The notes under the pieces were generated by a model. The model was not told the DNA's origin. It saw only the letters and a list, made by a program, of their open reading frames with translations, and did not search any database. DNA of 64,000 nucleotides, from NCBI GenBank assembly GCA_031417835.1, contig JANOWJ010000165.1, positions 62,001-126,000 of the forward strand, read 5' to 3'. A program made the translations under genes and the position numbers. Below are positions 53,996 through 62,952 of this stretch, one piece after another (position 1 is the stretch's first letter; every line of letters begins with the position of its first letter). The stretch comes from JADJLQ01 sp031417835. GTDB taxonomy: Bacteria; Bacteroidota; Bacteroidia; Chitinophagales; Saprospiraceae.

Positions 53996-54076
53996 CTCAT
54001 ATAATTGGCTAAAAAGTGGCCAAAATTAATCTTTTCATTTATATCTGTTCTTTTTTAACCAAATATAACTGCATTA

Positions 54077-56893
54077 TTATCGACTCAGATACATACTGGC
54101 TTCACTGACCAGTTTTCTAAAATAGGGATCTTTAAGATCTTTAATGTAATGTATCGCTTCGCCTGTGCTCTTCATTTCCGGGCCCAACTGTTTATCTACA
54201 TGTGGGAATTTATCAAAGGAGAACACGGGTACTTTGATGGCATAACCTTCAAGCTTTTTGACGATCGTAAAATCTTTAATTTTTTTAGTCCCCATCATGA
54301 CATGCGTGGCGATATTGAGATAAGGTACTTGATACGCTTTGGCGATAAATGGCGTAGTCCTGGAGGCTCGAGGATTGGCCTCTATGACATAGACATGATG
54401 ATCCTTGATGGCAAATTGGATGTTGATCAGACCTTTGATATTTAAAGATCGAGCTATTTTCTCCGCATAGAATGACATGGTGTCGATCTCTGCTGCGGAC
54501 AGACTATAAGGAGGGAGTACGGCATTGCTATCGCCCGAATGCACCCCGGCAGGTTCGATGTGCTCCATGACCCCCATAATGTGGAATTCATCGCCATCAA
54601 ATATGCCGTCTATCTCAGCCTCTTTGGCCCGTTCTAGAAATTGATCTATCAAGACCTTGTTTTCAGGCATGTGTTTAAATATAGATAGCACATGCGTCTC
54701 AAGCTCATCGTCATTGATGACGATGCGCATTTTCTGACCACCTAAGACATATGATGGTCGTACAAGGACAGGATATCCAGTGCGCCGTGCGACTGCGATC
54801 GCTTCATCTGCATCCCGAGCAGTCCCGTATTCCGGATATGGAATTTCTAATTCTTTGAGTAGATCGGAGAACCGACCTCGATCTTCGGCGATATCCAGAC
54901 TATTAAAGGAAGTCCCTATGATCTTAATGCCATCGAGATGCATGTTTTCTGCCAATTTGAGCGCGGTCTGGCCTCCGAGTTGCACGATGACTCCTTCAGG
55001 TTTTTCCAGTTCCAGGATTTCTTTGAGATGCTCCCAATAGACAGGTTCAAAATAAAGTTTATCGGCGATATCAAAATCTGTTGATACGGTCTCAGGATTA
55101 CAATTGACCATAATAGATTCATAACCAGCTTCTTTTATGGCTAGCAGCCCATGCACACAACAATAATCAAATTCAATCCCTTGACCAATACGATTGGGCC
55201 CTGAACCTAATACGACAATTTTTTTCTTATCAGAAGGGACTGACTCATTTTCGTGATCAAATGTGGAGTAGAAGTAAGGAGTTTTGGCTTCAAATTCTGC
55301 TGCGCAGGTGTCCACCATTTTATAGGTACGCGTGATCCCAAGCTTCATGCGGTGTCGGGTCACTTCTTTCTCATTGATCCGGAGTAACCAGGCTATTTGG
55401 CCATCGGTATAGCCCATCACTTTCATTTCTCTAAGAAAATCGGCGGGTATATCCTCTGCCACATTAAATCGCATCAGCTCGTCTTCGATACGGATCAACC
55501 GCTTGATTTGTTTTAAAAACCAAGGATCGATCTGGGTCAATTTATGAATAGTCTTTTCTGGGACACCCAATCGCATAGCATCTTTGATGCGATAGATCCG
55601 ATCATCATACGCTACTTCGAGTCGTTTTAAGATATCTTGAGTCTGGATCCATTCTTTTTTATCTGCGCCAAGGCCCATTCTTCGATTTTCCTGAGATTGA
55701 CACGCTTTTTGCAGGGCTTCTAAAAAGCTACGACCGATAGCCATAACCTCACCTACAGATTTCATTTGCAGGCCCAACTTATGGTCTGCTCCGGGGAATT
55801 TTTCGAAATCCCAACGGGGCATTTTGACTATAACATAATCCAATGTAGGCTCAAAGTAAGCCGATGTGGTTTTTGTAATTTGATTTTTTAATTCATCCAG
55901 GTGATAGCCGATCGCGAGCTTGGCCGCAATCTTGGCTATTGGATAGCCTGTGGCTTTGCTGGCCAACGCGGATGACCTGGACACTCTAGGATTTATTTCT
56001 ACTACGATCAAATCTTCCGTATCTGGATTGAGCGCAAACTGCACATTACAACCGCCTGCAAAATTGCCCATCGATCGCATAAGCGTGATCGCGTCCGTAC
56101 GCATCCTCTGAAATGCGGTATCTGACAATGTCATCGCAGGAGCCACAGTGATGCTGTCACCGGTGTGAATACCCATCGGATCCATATTTTCGACGGTGCA
56201 TATGATAGCAACACTATCGTTCATGTCCCTCAATAGTTCCAATTCAAATTCTTTCCAACCCAACACAGCTTTCTCTACTAATACTTCATGTGTCGGACTT
56301 GCATCCAAGCCTCTTCGAAGCGCTTCGTCAAATTCCTCTTCTTTCATGACTATACCGCCTCCGGTCCCGCCAAGGGTATAAGAAGGTCTGATGACTAAAG
56401 GGAACCCAATTTTTTGAGCTCCATTTTTGCCCTCTAAAAAAGAATTGGCGATATGAGACGGGGGGACTGCCATGCCTAATTTCTTCACATGGTCTCTGAA
56501 GAGCTCCCGATTCTCCGCCAATTGTATAGCATCGATGTCGACGCCGATCATACGAACATTGTATTTTTCCCAGACTCCTTGCCTAGAGGCCTCCACAGCC
56601 AGGTTGAGCGCTGTCTGTCCCCCCATGGTGGGCAGTACGGCGTCAATTTTTCGCTCTTCTAGGATTTTGATGATACTTTCGACCGTGAGCGGCCATAGAT
56701 AGATATGATCTGCAGTCACCGGGTCAGTCATAATGGTGGCGGGATTGGAATTGATCAGAGATACTTCTATGCCTTCTTCCCGTAAGGATCTGGAAGCTTG
56801 AGTACCTGAATAATCAAATTCACATGCTTGACCGATGATGATCGGGCCACTTCCTATGATTAAAACAGAATGAATCGAATGATCTCGTGGCAT
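54077..56893 (-). CDS. carB: Carbamoyl-phosphate synthase large subunit, no MGS domain
   Basis: The synthetase subunit of carbamoyl-phosphate formation. The start is set at 56893 (MPRDHSIHSVLIIGSGPIIIGQ); the frame is open further upstream but that part does not match the family. It is 938 residues with two ATP-grasp halves (GGTGGGIVMKEEEF; VLGGQKMRIV), the oligomerisation domain between them, and NPRVSRSSALASKATGYPIAK / NPRASRTTPFIAKAYQVP. It stops after EAIHYIKDLKDPYFRKLV, about 130 residues short of E. coli CarB, so the C-terminal allosteric MGS domain is absent, as in other Bacteroidota. carA lies 22 kb away on the other strand. Confidence 0.96.
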   Translation of the reverse strand: MPRDHSIHSVLIIGSGPIIIGQACEFDYSGTQASRSLREEGIEVSLINSNPATIMTDPVTADHIYLWPLTVESIIKILEERKIDAVLPTMGGQTALNLAVEASRQGVWEKYNVRMIGVDIDAIQLAENRELFRDHVKKLGMAVPPSHIANSFLEGKNGAQKIGFPLVIRPSYTLGGTGGGIVMKEEEFDEALRRGLDASPTHEVLVEKAVLGWKEFELELLRDMNDSVAIICTVENMDPMGIHTGDSITVAPAMTLSDTAFQRMRTDAITLMRSMGNFAGGCNVQFALNPDTEDLIVVEINPRVSRSSALASKATGYPIAKIAAKLAIGYHLDELKNQITKTTSAYFEPTLDYVIVKMPRWDFEKFPGADHKLGLQMKSVGEVMAIGRSFLEALQKACQSQENRRMGLGADKKEWIQTQDILKRLEVAYDDRIYRIKDAMRLGVPEKTIHKLTQIDPWFLKQIKRLIRIEDELMRFNVAEDIPADFLREMKVMGYTDGQIAWLLRINEKEVTRHRMKLGITRTYKMVDTCAAEFEAKTPYFYSTFDHENESVPSDKKKIVVLGSGPNRIGQGIEFDYCCVHGLLAIKEAGYESIMVNCNPETVSTDFDIADKLYFEPVYWEHLKEILELEKPEGVIVQLGGQTALKLAENMHLDGIKIIGTSFNSLDIAEDRGRFSDLLKELEIPYPEYGTARDADEAIAVARRTGYPVLVRPSYVLGGQKMRIVINDDELETHVLSIFKHMPENKVLIDQFLERAKEAEIDGIFDGDEFHIMGVMEHIEPAGVHSGDSNAVLPPYSLSAAEIDTMSFYAEKIARSLNIKGLINIQFAIKDHHVYVIEANPRASRTTPFIAKAYQVPYLNIATHVMMGTKKIKDFTIVKKLEGYAIKVPVFSFDKFPHVDKQLGPEMKSTGEAIHYIKDLKDPYFRKLVSEASMYLSR

Positions 56894-56922
56894 CTTTGGA
56901 TAAGGTTTTTTTAAAAAACGGT

Positions 56923-56930
56923 CAAAGATA
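56923..56930 (-). promoter_or_regulatory. Probable -7 promoter element of carB
   Basis: On the minus strand TATCTTTG, 30 bases upstream of the carB ATG at 56893. This also supports the chosen start. Confidence 0.5.
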
Positions 56931-57008
56931 TGATTTTGACCTCCAAATGGCCTTATGATTGATCTACTGTTTATTGCAAATTTGATCCACCTGAAAATCA
57001 CAAATTTA

Positions 57009-57016
57009 TACCTTTG
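57009..57016 (+). promoter_or_regulatory. Probable -7 promoter element of the 2-hydroxyacid dehydrogenase
   Basis: TACCTTTG lies only 8 bases before the ATG at 57025, so the transcript would be almost leaderless. Confidence 0.45.
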
Positions 57017-57024
57017 GCGGTACG

Positions 57025-57966
57025 ATGACCAAACCGAAGGTACTGATCACTGATGATGTGCACCCTATACTCATACAATCCCTTGAAAAACGCTATCAAG
57101 TCGACTTTAAACCAGCTATGACCTATGCCGAAGTTCAAGCAATAGTCCATCAATACACGGGTTTGATCATAAATAGCAAAATTATTTGCAACCAGACCTT
57201 CATAGATCAGGCCGCTCAATTGAGGTTTATAGCCCGATTGGGCTCCGGCCGTGAAGTTGTAGATATAGCTTATGCCGAATCCCGTGGAATAAAAGTCTAT
57301 TTTTCGCCGGAAGGGAATAAAAATGCAGTGGCTGAGCACGCTCTAGGTATGTTGCTCGCTTTAGCTCGGCAATTGGTACCAGCAGATGGTGATGTGCGAC
57401 AGCAGAAGTGGGCAAGGGAAGCAAGAAGGGGTTGGGAGTTATCCGGGAAAACAATTGGAATCATCGGGTTTGGAGAGACAGGTAGTCAATTCACTAAAAA
57501 ACTCCAAAGCCTGGACATGGTCATATTGGTCCATGATAAGTATAAAACCAATTTTCTAGAAGAATATCCTTATGTGAAAGAAGCTAGCAAAGAACAAATC
57601 ATGTCAGAAGCAGATATCATTAGTTTTCATCTGCCATGGGCCGCAGAGACTGTACATTATGCTAACGCAGGTTTTTTTGAACACTGTAAAAAAGGTACAA
57701 TCATTTTAAATACCTCTCGCGGTCAGGTCATAGATACGATAGCCTTAATAGATGCACTGGAGCGAGGTCATCTTGGAGGAGCTTGTCTTGATGTCTTTGA
57801 AAATGAGAAGACCAACACTTTTTCAGAAGCAGAGCAGGCTATGTATACTCGACTTTATCAGATGCATCAAGTCGTCTTATCCCCTCATATAGCGGGCTGG
57901 ACGCATGAATCTAAATATAAAATGGCTCAAGTTTTGGTCCATAAAATTTTGGGTAAAGATCAATGA
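57025..57966 (+). CDS. D-2-hydroxyacid dehydrogenase (phosphoglycerate dehydrogenase-like)
   Basis: A 313-residue NAD-dependent oxidoreductase. The NAD-binding motif is GIIGFGETGSQF (about 149-160). Catalytic residues are NTSRGQ (Arg), the Glu region ACLDVFENEK, and LSPHIAGWT (His). There is no ACT or extra regulatory domain, so it is of the short SerA/GhrA-like type. 3-phosphoglycerate is a plausible substrate. Divergent from carB. Confidence 0.87.
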   Translation: MTKPKVLITDDVHPILIQSLEKRYQVDFKPAMTYAEVQAIVHQYTGLIINSKIICNQTFIDQAAQLRFIARLGSGREVVDIAYAESRGIKVYFSPEGNKNAVAEHALGMLLALARQLVPADGDVRQQKWAREARRGWELSGKTIGIIGFGETGSQFTKKLQSLDMVILVHDKYKTNFLEEYPYVKEASKEQIMSEADIISFHLPWAAETVHYANAGFFEHCKKGTIILNTSRGQVIDTIALIDALERGHLGGACLDVFENEKTNTFSEAEQAMYTRLYQMHQVVLSPHIAGWTHESKYKMAQVLVHKILGKDQ

Positions 57967-58020
57967 CGCGATGAGTCTGTTATTTTTTGGAGTATACAAC
58001 TGATAAAACAAGAAAAAAAT

Positions 58021-58028
58021 TACCTTTG
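58021..58028 (+). promoter_or_regulatory. Probable -7 promoter element of the arginine decarboxylase gene
   Basis: TACCTTTG lies 38 bases before the ATG at 58067. No convincing -33 box. Confidence 0.45.
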
Positions 58029-58066
58029 TCGGCATTATCAACAACCAACTGAACCAATTTGGATAG

Positions 58067-59464
58067 ATGAAAAACCGTTACTTTGACCTTATCGAGCAGA
58101 CCTTTTATTTTCCACAAGAAGGTTTCGATATCGAAAACGGATACCTTGATTTTAATGGAATTCCACTTATTCACTTAATCAGGAAGTACGGTACGCCCCT
58201 TAAATTAACGTATCTGCCCAGGATCGGGGCTCAGATCAAACGGGCTCGCAACTTGTTCAATAGATCCATGAAAAATGTAGGGTACAATGGGCAATATTAC
58301 TATTGTTATTGTACAAAGTCCTGCCATTTTAGGTTTATCATAGAAGAAGTTTTGCAAAATGGGGCTCATCTGGAGACTTCAAGCTCATTTGATATAGATT
58401 TGATTCGAAAATTGCAATTAAAAAATCAGTTAGATAAAAATGAGATCATCTTGTGCAACGGTTATAAGGCAGGAGATTATGGTAAAAAAATATGTAAGCT
58501 GATCAACGAAGGTTTTAAAAATGTAGTCCCCATCCTTGATAATAAAGAAGAGCTGGCCATTTATGAAGAAGGCATTGAAAATGGTTGTAAAATAGGGATT
58601 AGGGTCGCCACCGAAGAAGAACCCAATTTTCAATTCTATACCTCAAGATTAGGTATACGAAACAGTGAAGTCATCCAATTTTATAAAGATAAACTAGCCA
58701 ACAATCCAAAATTCAAACTGGAGATGTTGCATTTTTTCGTTGACACCGGTATTAAAGACACGATCTATTACTGGGGTGAGTTTAAAAAAGTATTGAAGAC
58801 TTATTGTGAGCTCAAAAAATTATGTCCCGAACTCCGGGCTATCGATATAGGTGGTGGACTGCCTATCCGAAATAGCCTGGGATTTGAATACGACTACAGC
58901 TACATGATCAATGAGATCGTAAAACAAATCAAAATAGCTTGCCAGGATGAAGGCATACCAGAACCGGATATCTTTTCAGAATTTGGAAAATATACAGTAG
59001 GGGAAAGTGGGGCTACGATTTTTTCAGTGATCGGACAGAAACAACAGAATGACTCGGAGCTTTGGTACATGATAGATAATTCCTTGATGAATACATTGCC
59101 TGACAGTTGGGGGATCGCAGAACGGTTTATCTTGCTCCCGATCAATAAGTGGTATAATGACTTTACGCGAGTCAATATAGGTGGCATCACTTGCGATAAT
59201 TCAGATTTTTACAATAGCGAGGTACATGAAAATCAAGTGTACCTACCGGCTTCGCCCAAAAATGATCCAGAGCCATTATACCTTGGATTTTTTCATACCG
59301 GTGCATACCAGGATGCGTTGAGTGGTTATGGTGGAATAAAACATTGTTTGATCCCTAGTCCTAAACATATCCTGGTCGATAGAGATGAGCAAGGTAATAT
59401 CGTAGATTGGGTATATCAGGAGGAACAACTGGCAGAAGATATGCTGAAAATATTAGGGTATTAA
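58067..59464 (+). CDS. PLP-dependent arginine decarboxylase (alanine-racemase fold)
   Basis: A 465-residue group IV decarboxylase. The PLP Lys is in CYCTKSCHF (K84). The PLP-phosphate Gly loop is AIDIGGGLPIRN, and the acidic TEFGKYTV and the C-terminal GAYQDALSGYGG complete the site. Compared with diaminopimelate decarboxylase it has the MKNRYFDLIEQTFYFPQEGF N-terminus of the Bacteroidota arginine decarboxylase group, which makes agmatine. The next gene, 39 bases on, is deoxyhypusine-synthase-like, so a polyamine pathway is likely. Confidence 0.85.
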   Translation: MKNRYFDLIEQTFYFPQEGFDIENGYLDFNGIPLIHLIRKYGTPLKLTYLPRIGAQIKRARNLFNRSMKNVGYNGQYYYCYCTKSCHFRFIIEEVLQNGAHLETSSSFDIDLIRKLQLKNQLDKNEIILCNGYKAGDYGKKICKLINEGFKNVVPILDNKEELAIYEEGIENGCKIGIRVATEEEPNFQFYTSRLGIRNSEVIQFYKDKLANNPKFKLEMLHFFVDTGIKDTIYYWGEFKKVLKTYCELKKLCPELRAIDIGGGLPIRNSLGFEYDYSYMINEIVKQIKIACQDEGIPEPDIFSEFGKYTVGESGATIFSVIGQKQQNDSELWYMIDNSLMNTLPDSWGIAERFILLPINKWYNDFTRVNIGGITCDNSDFYNSEVHENQVYLPASPKNDPEPLYLGFFHTGAYQDALSGYGGIKHCLIPSPKHILVDRDEQGNIVDWVYQEEQLAEDMLKILGY

Positions 59465-59503
59465 TAAGGAATATCAAACGAATTCATCAAAATAAATACA
59501 TCA

Positions 59504-60478
59504 ATGAACAAAGGCCCTGTTTCCAAATTTATTGAACATCATTATCGTCATTTTAATGCTGCCGCATTAATGGATGCAGCCAAGGGCTATGAGCAACATC
59601 TGACTGAGGGTGGTAAAATGATGATCACACTAGCTGGTGCCATGAGTACAGGTGAATTGGGCATTTCGCTGGCTGAGATGATCCGACAGGACAAAGTAGA
59701 TATCATCAGTTGTACAGGTGCCAATCTGGAAGAAGATGTCATGAATCTGGTAGCGCATAGTAAATATAAAAGAATACCCAACTATCGAGATTTGACACCG
59801 GAACAGGAATGGGAGTTATTGGAGAATCATTACAATAGAGTGACGGATACCTGTATTCCGGAAGAGGAGGCATTCAGGAGGTTACAAAAACATCTTCATG
59901 CTCAATGGATCAAAGCAGAGCAAGCCGGACAATCTTTTTTACCGCATGAGTTTTTATACAAAACAGTATTAAGCGGAGATCTGGAGCAATACTATGAAAT
60001 CGATCCTAAAGACAGTTGGATCGTAGCTGCTGCCAAAAAAAATATTCCGATCATATGTCCCGGATGGGAGGACAGTACTACCGGCAACATATTTGCCAGC
60101 TATGTCATCAAAGGGGAATTAAAAACGACCACAGTAAAAAGCGGTATAGACTACATGGTTTTTTTGGCTGACTGGTACCGTAGAAACTCATCCGGCAAAG
60201 GTGTGGGTTTCTTTCAAATCGGTGGAGGTATAGCTGGTGACTTTCCGATCTGTGTGGTGCCCATGATGTATCAGGATCTGGAGTGGCATGATGTTCCATT
60301 TTGGTCATACTTCTGTCAGATCAGTGATAGTACCACTTCGTATGGATCGTACTCAGGAGCTGTGCCTAACGAAAAGATTACCTGGGGTAAGCTGGATATA
60401 AAGACTCCCAAATTTATAGTAGAAAGTGATGCTACGATCGTTGCGCCTTTGATTTTTGCCTGGGTATTAGGGTGGTAG
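59504..60478 (+). CDS. Deoxyhypusine-synthase-family protein
   Basis: A 324-residue NAD-dependent enzyme of the DHS fold. It has TLAGAMSTGELG and SCTGANLEEDV at the N-terminal side, CPGWEDSTTGN, QIGGGIAGDFP, and the essential Lys region ITWGKLD (K296). Bacteria have no eIF5A precursor, so members are thought to transfer aminobutyl to small amines (homospermidine synthesis). It is placed after the arginine decarboxylase, which supports a polyamine role. Confidence 0.85.
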   Translation: MNKGPVSKFIEHHYRHFNAAALMDAAKGYEQHLTEGGKMMITLAGAMSTGELGISLAEMIRQDKVDIISCTGANLEEDVMNLVAHSKYKRIPNYRDLTPEQEWELLENHYNRVTDTCIPEEEAFRRLQKHLHAQWIKAEQAGQSFLPHEFLYKTVLSGDLEQYYEIDPKDSWIVAAAKKNIPIICPGWEDSTTGNIFASYVIKGELKTTTVKSGIDYMVFLADWYRRNSSGKGVGFFQIGGGIAGDFPICVVPMMYQDLEWHDVPFWSYFCQISDSTTSYGSYSGAVPNEKITWGKLDIKTPKFIVESDATIVAPLIFAWVLGW

Positions 60479-60486
60479 ATTCCTAA

Positions 60487-61101
60487 TCAATTGAATACTT
60501 CGGCTAAATCGAATATAAGGTCCTGGAATATATGGACTTGGACTTTATCTGTAATGACATAAGGTCTATTGTAAGCTATAAACTTTTTATTTTCATTCAA
60601 TACATAAATGATTGCAGTCTTGTCAAAAGGCTCTATCATCCAATATTCTTTTACTCCATTTTGTTCGTAAAGTTCAAACTTGTCTTTTTTATCTTTATTA
60701 GAAGTGGAGCTTGATAGTATTTCTATAATTAAATCTGGAGCACCTTTACATCCAGCTTCATCCACTATATTTAAATCACAAATAACGCAAATATCAGGTT
60801 GGACGACATTAATAATTTTACCGTTTTTTAATTTTGGATTTGGTAAACGGACATCGAAAGGGGCAGGATATACTTTGCATTTTTTCTTTTTTAAAAAGTT
60901 GTAAAACAATCCATTCAAATTAGAAGAGATCTCCTGATGATAACTACTTGGGGCAGGAGACATCTTAAAAATCTTTCCTAATATTAGCTCTACTCGTTCT
61001 GAAAATTGCCAGGTGATATAATCTGCATAAGTATAAGTACCATTGAGATCTAATTGGTCCAAAGAGGTAATTATTTTAGATTGTTTTACCGTAGTTCCCA
61101 T
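60487..61101 (-). CDS. Uma2-family (DUF820) PD-(D/E)XK endonuclease-like protein
   Basis: A 204-residue restriction-endonuclease-fold protein: VELILGKIFKMSPAPSSYHQEIS, VQPDICVI (catalytic Asp strand), GAPDLIIEILSSSTSNKDKKDKFELYEQNGVKEYW. These are the family hallmarks. It often occurs in many genomic copies with unknown function, sometimes linked to mobile elements. Convergent with the DHS-like gene (9 bases). Confidence 0.8.
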   Translation of the reverse strand: MGTTVKQSKIITSLDQLDLNGTYTYADYITWQFSERVELILGKIFKMSPAPSSYHQEISSNLNGLFYNFLKKKKCKVYPAPFDVRLPNPKLKNGKIINVVQPDICVICDLNIVDEAGCKGAPDLIIEILSSSTSNKDKKDKFELYEQNGVKEYWMIEPFDKTAIIYVLNENKKFIAYNRPYVITDKVQVHIFQDLIFDLAEVFN

Positions 61102-61137
61102 GATTAGTCAATGCAAATTTAAACGATTTTGAACCTT

Positions 61138-62151
61138 TTAACCTGCTACCAATCCCGCCTTCTTAGAAATCTCCAACATCTTGTCTATACTGGCCCGCCC
61201 TTGGTCTATCACCCATTGCGGAAGTATAATCTCAGGTAATTCATACTTCAGACACACATAAAGTTTTTCAAGGGTGTTGCGCTTCATATGTGGACATTCA
61301 TTGCAGGCGCAGTGATTATTTGGAGGGGCAGGGATAAAGGTTTTCTGAGGTGATTTTAACTCCATCTGATGCAAGATGCCAGCTTCGGTCGCCACGATAT
61401 ATTCACTACTGGAATCGGACATCGTGTATTTTAATAAGCCGGTCGTACTGCCAATAAAATCAGCCATGTCGAGGATGTGCGGCTCACATTCAGGATGAGC
61501 TATGAATTTGGCATTTGGATAGCGCTGTTTAAGTTTTACTATTTTCTCATGAGAAAATATTTCATGGACCATACAGGCGCCATGCCATAATACCATTTCT
61601 CTTCCGGTTTTTTTGATGAGGTATTTACCTAGATTGATGTCCGGGGCGAAGATGATCTTTTGGTCCTTGGGTATACTATTGATGACATGCTCAGCATTGG
61701 TCGAGGTGCAACAAATATCAGTCATTGTTTTTAGCTCGGCAGTGCAATTGATGTAACTTACCACAAGATGATCTGGATGTTTTTCTTTGAATTTGGCAAA
61801 TAAATCTGGTGGGCAGGAGTCGGCCAATGAGCAACCTGCTTTTAAATCTGGTAACAATACTTTTTTATTAGGGGATAAGATCTTGGCGGTCTCCGCCATA
61901 AAGTGCACTCCTGCAAATACTATAATATCAGCCGAGGTAATCGCAGCTTGCTGGGAGAGACCTAAACTATCCCCTATATAATCTGCGATATCTTGGATCT
62001 CGGATTCTTGATAATAATGAGCCAGGATGACTGCATTTTTTTCTTGTTTAAGCCTATTGATCTCACTTTCAAGATCCATAGTGGGATCCACCGTGATATG
62101 GAGGTAACCATCCCGATTCAATTGCTCCGTAGAAATAGTGCTTGTAGGCAT
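61138..62151 (-). CDS. nadA: Quinolinate synthase
   Basis: The [4Fe-4S] enzyme that joins iminoaspartate and DHAP to quinolinate in NAD synthesis. It is 337 residues. The three iron-sulfur Cys appear in KAGCSLADSC, ..INCTAELKTMTDICCTSTNA and the ACNECPHM segment. VILAHYYQESEIQDIADYIGDSL is the substrate loop. A minus-strand TATCTTTG promoter element lies 40 bases upstream. nadB is not in the window. Confidence 0.95.
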   Translation of the reverse strand: MPTSTISTEQLNRDGYLHITVDPTMDLESEINRLKQEKNAVILAHYYQESEIQDIADYIGDSLGLSQQAAITSADIIVFAGVHFMAETAKILSPNKKVLLPDLKAGCSLADSCPPDLFAKFKEKHPDHLVVSYINCTAELKTMTDICCTSTNAEHVINSIPKDQKIIFAPDINLGKYLIKKTGREMVLWHGACMVHEIFSHEKIVKLKQRYPNAKFIAHPECEPHILDMADFIGSTTGLLKYTMSDSSSEYIVATEAGILHQMELKSPQKTFIPAPPNNHCACNECPHMKRNTLEKLYVCLKYELPEIILPQWVIDQGRASIDKMLEISKKAGLVAG

Positions 62152-62190
62152 ACCTATTTATTTTTTTTAATCAGCTCCTAAGAACCAATA

Positions 62191-62198
62191 CAAAGATA
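62191..62198 (-). promoter_or_regulatory. Probable -7 promoter element of nadA
   Basis: TATCTTTG on the minus strand, 40 bases upstream of the nadA start, in the short gap to the upstream methylase gene. Confidence 0.5.
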
Positions 62199-62205
62199 AG
62201 GAGGT

Positions 62206-62931
62206 TTAATCTAGCGAGTTGGAGTGAATCAGGAATATTGCAGGATGCTTTTGAAAATCAGGTATTTGCACTTTTTTCCATTCAGCTACCGGATGGACTA
62301 CTATTTTTTCATCAAGGCCTGTAAGATCTATCGCAAGGCCTACATGAGTAGACGCATGGAGAGTCTCCAGCATTGTTTTGAGCAATGAAAGATTCCTATA
62401 GGGAGTTTCGATAAATAGTTGCGTGTACTTGGATCTTATAGCTTCGGACTCTATTGATCTTAATCTTTTAATTAATTCGGCTTGAGATTTTGATGGGAGA
62501 TAACCATGGAAAGTAAAGCCCTGACCATTAAAACCACTCGCCATCAAAGCAAGTAAGATCGATGAAGGACCGATCCAAGGGCTTACTTTGATAAGATGAT
62601 CATGTGCCAGAGCTACTATTTTACTTCCTGGATCTGCTATAGCCGGGCATCCCGCCTCTGAGAGCAGTCCTGCATCCGCTCCCATTACTATTCGCTCCAA
62701 TACTTCCTTAAAATCCTGGTCAGGCTGATGTTTATCAATTTCAATAAATTCACAAGCATTAATATCCAAGTCCGGTACAATTGTTTTCAAAAACCTTCTG
62801 GTAGTCCTTACATTTTCTACGATAAAAAGCCGCAATGTTTTTAAAATGTCAACATAGACAGGTAGGAGTATCTGGGCATTTGATTCATGCAAAGCACTTG
62901 GAATAAGGTATAACGTTCCAGAGCGAGGCAT
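62206..62931 (-). CDS. RsmI-like tetrapyrrole-methylase-fold SAM methyltransferase
   Basis: A 241-residue protein: GTLYLIPSAL at the start, FIVENVRTTRRFLK, GADAGLLSEAGCPAIADPG (SAM loop, about 89-107), and GPSSILLALMASGFNGQGFTFHGYLP. This is the RsmI family order (16S rRNA cytidine-2'-O-methyltransferase), but it is a divergent short member common in Bacteroidota, so the rRNA target is inference. The start is 22 bases from the end of the lpd gene. Confidence 0.8.
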   Translation of the reverse strand: MPRSGTLYLIPSALHESNAQILLPVYVDILKTLRLFIVENVRTTRRFLKTIVPDLDINACEFIEIDKHQPDQDFKEVLERIVMGADAGLLSEAGCPAIADPGSKIVALAHDHLIKVSPWIGPSSILLALMASGFNGQGFTFHGYLPSKSQAELIKRLRSIESEAIRSKYTQLFIETPYRNLSLLKTMLETLHASTHVGLAIDLTGLDEKIVVHPVAEWKKVQIPDFQKHPAIFLIHSNSLD

Positions 62932-62952
62932 AGATCGTGTAGGATGGTTGTT

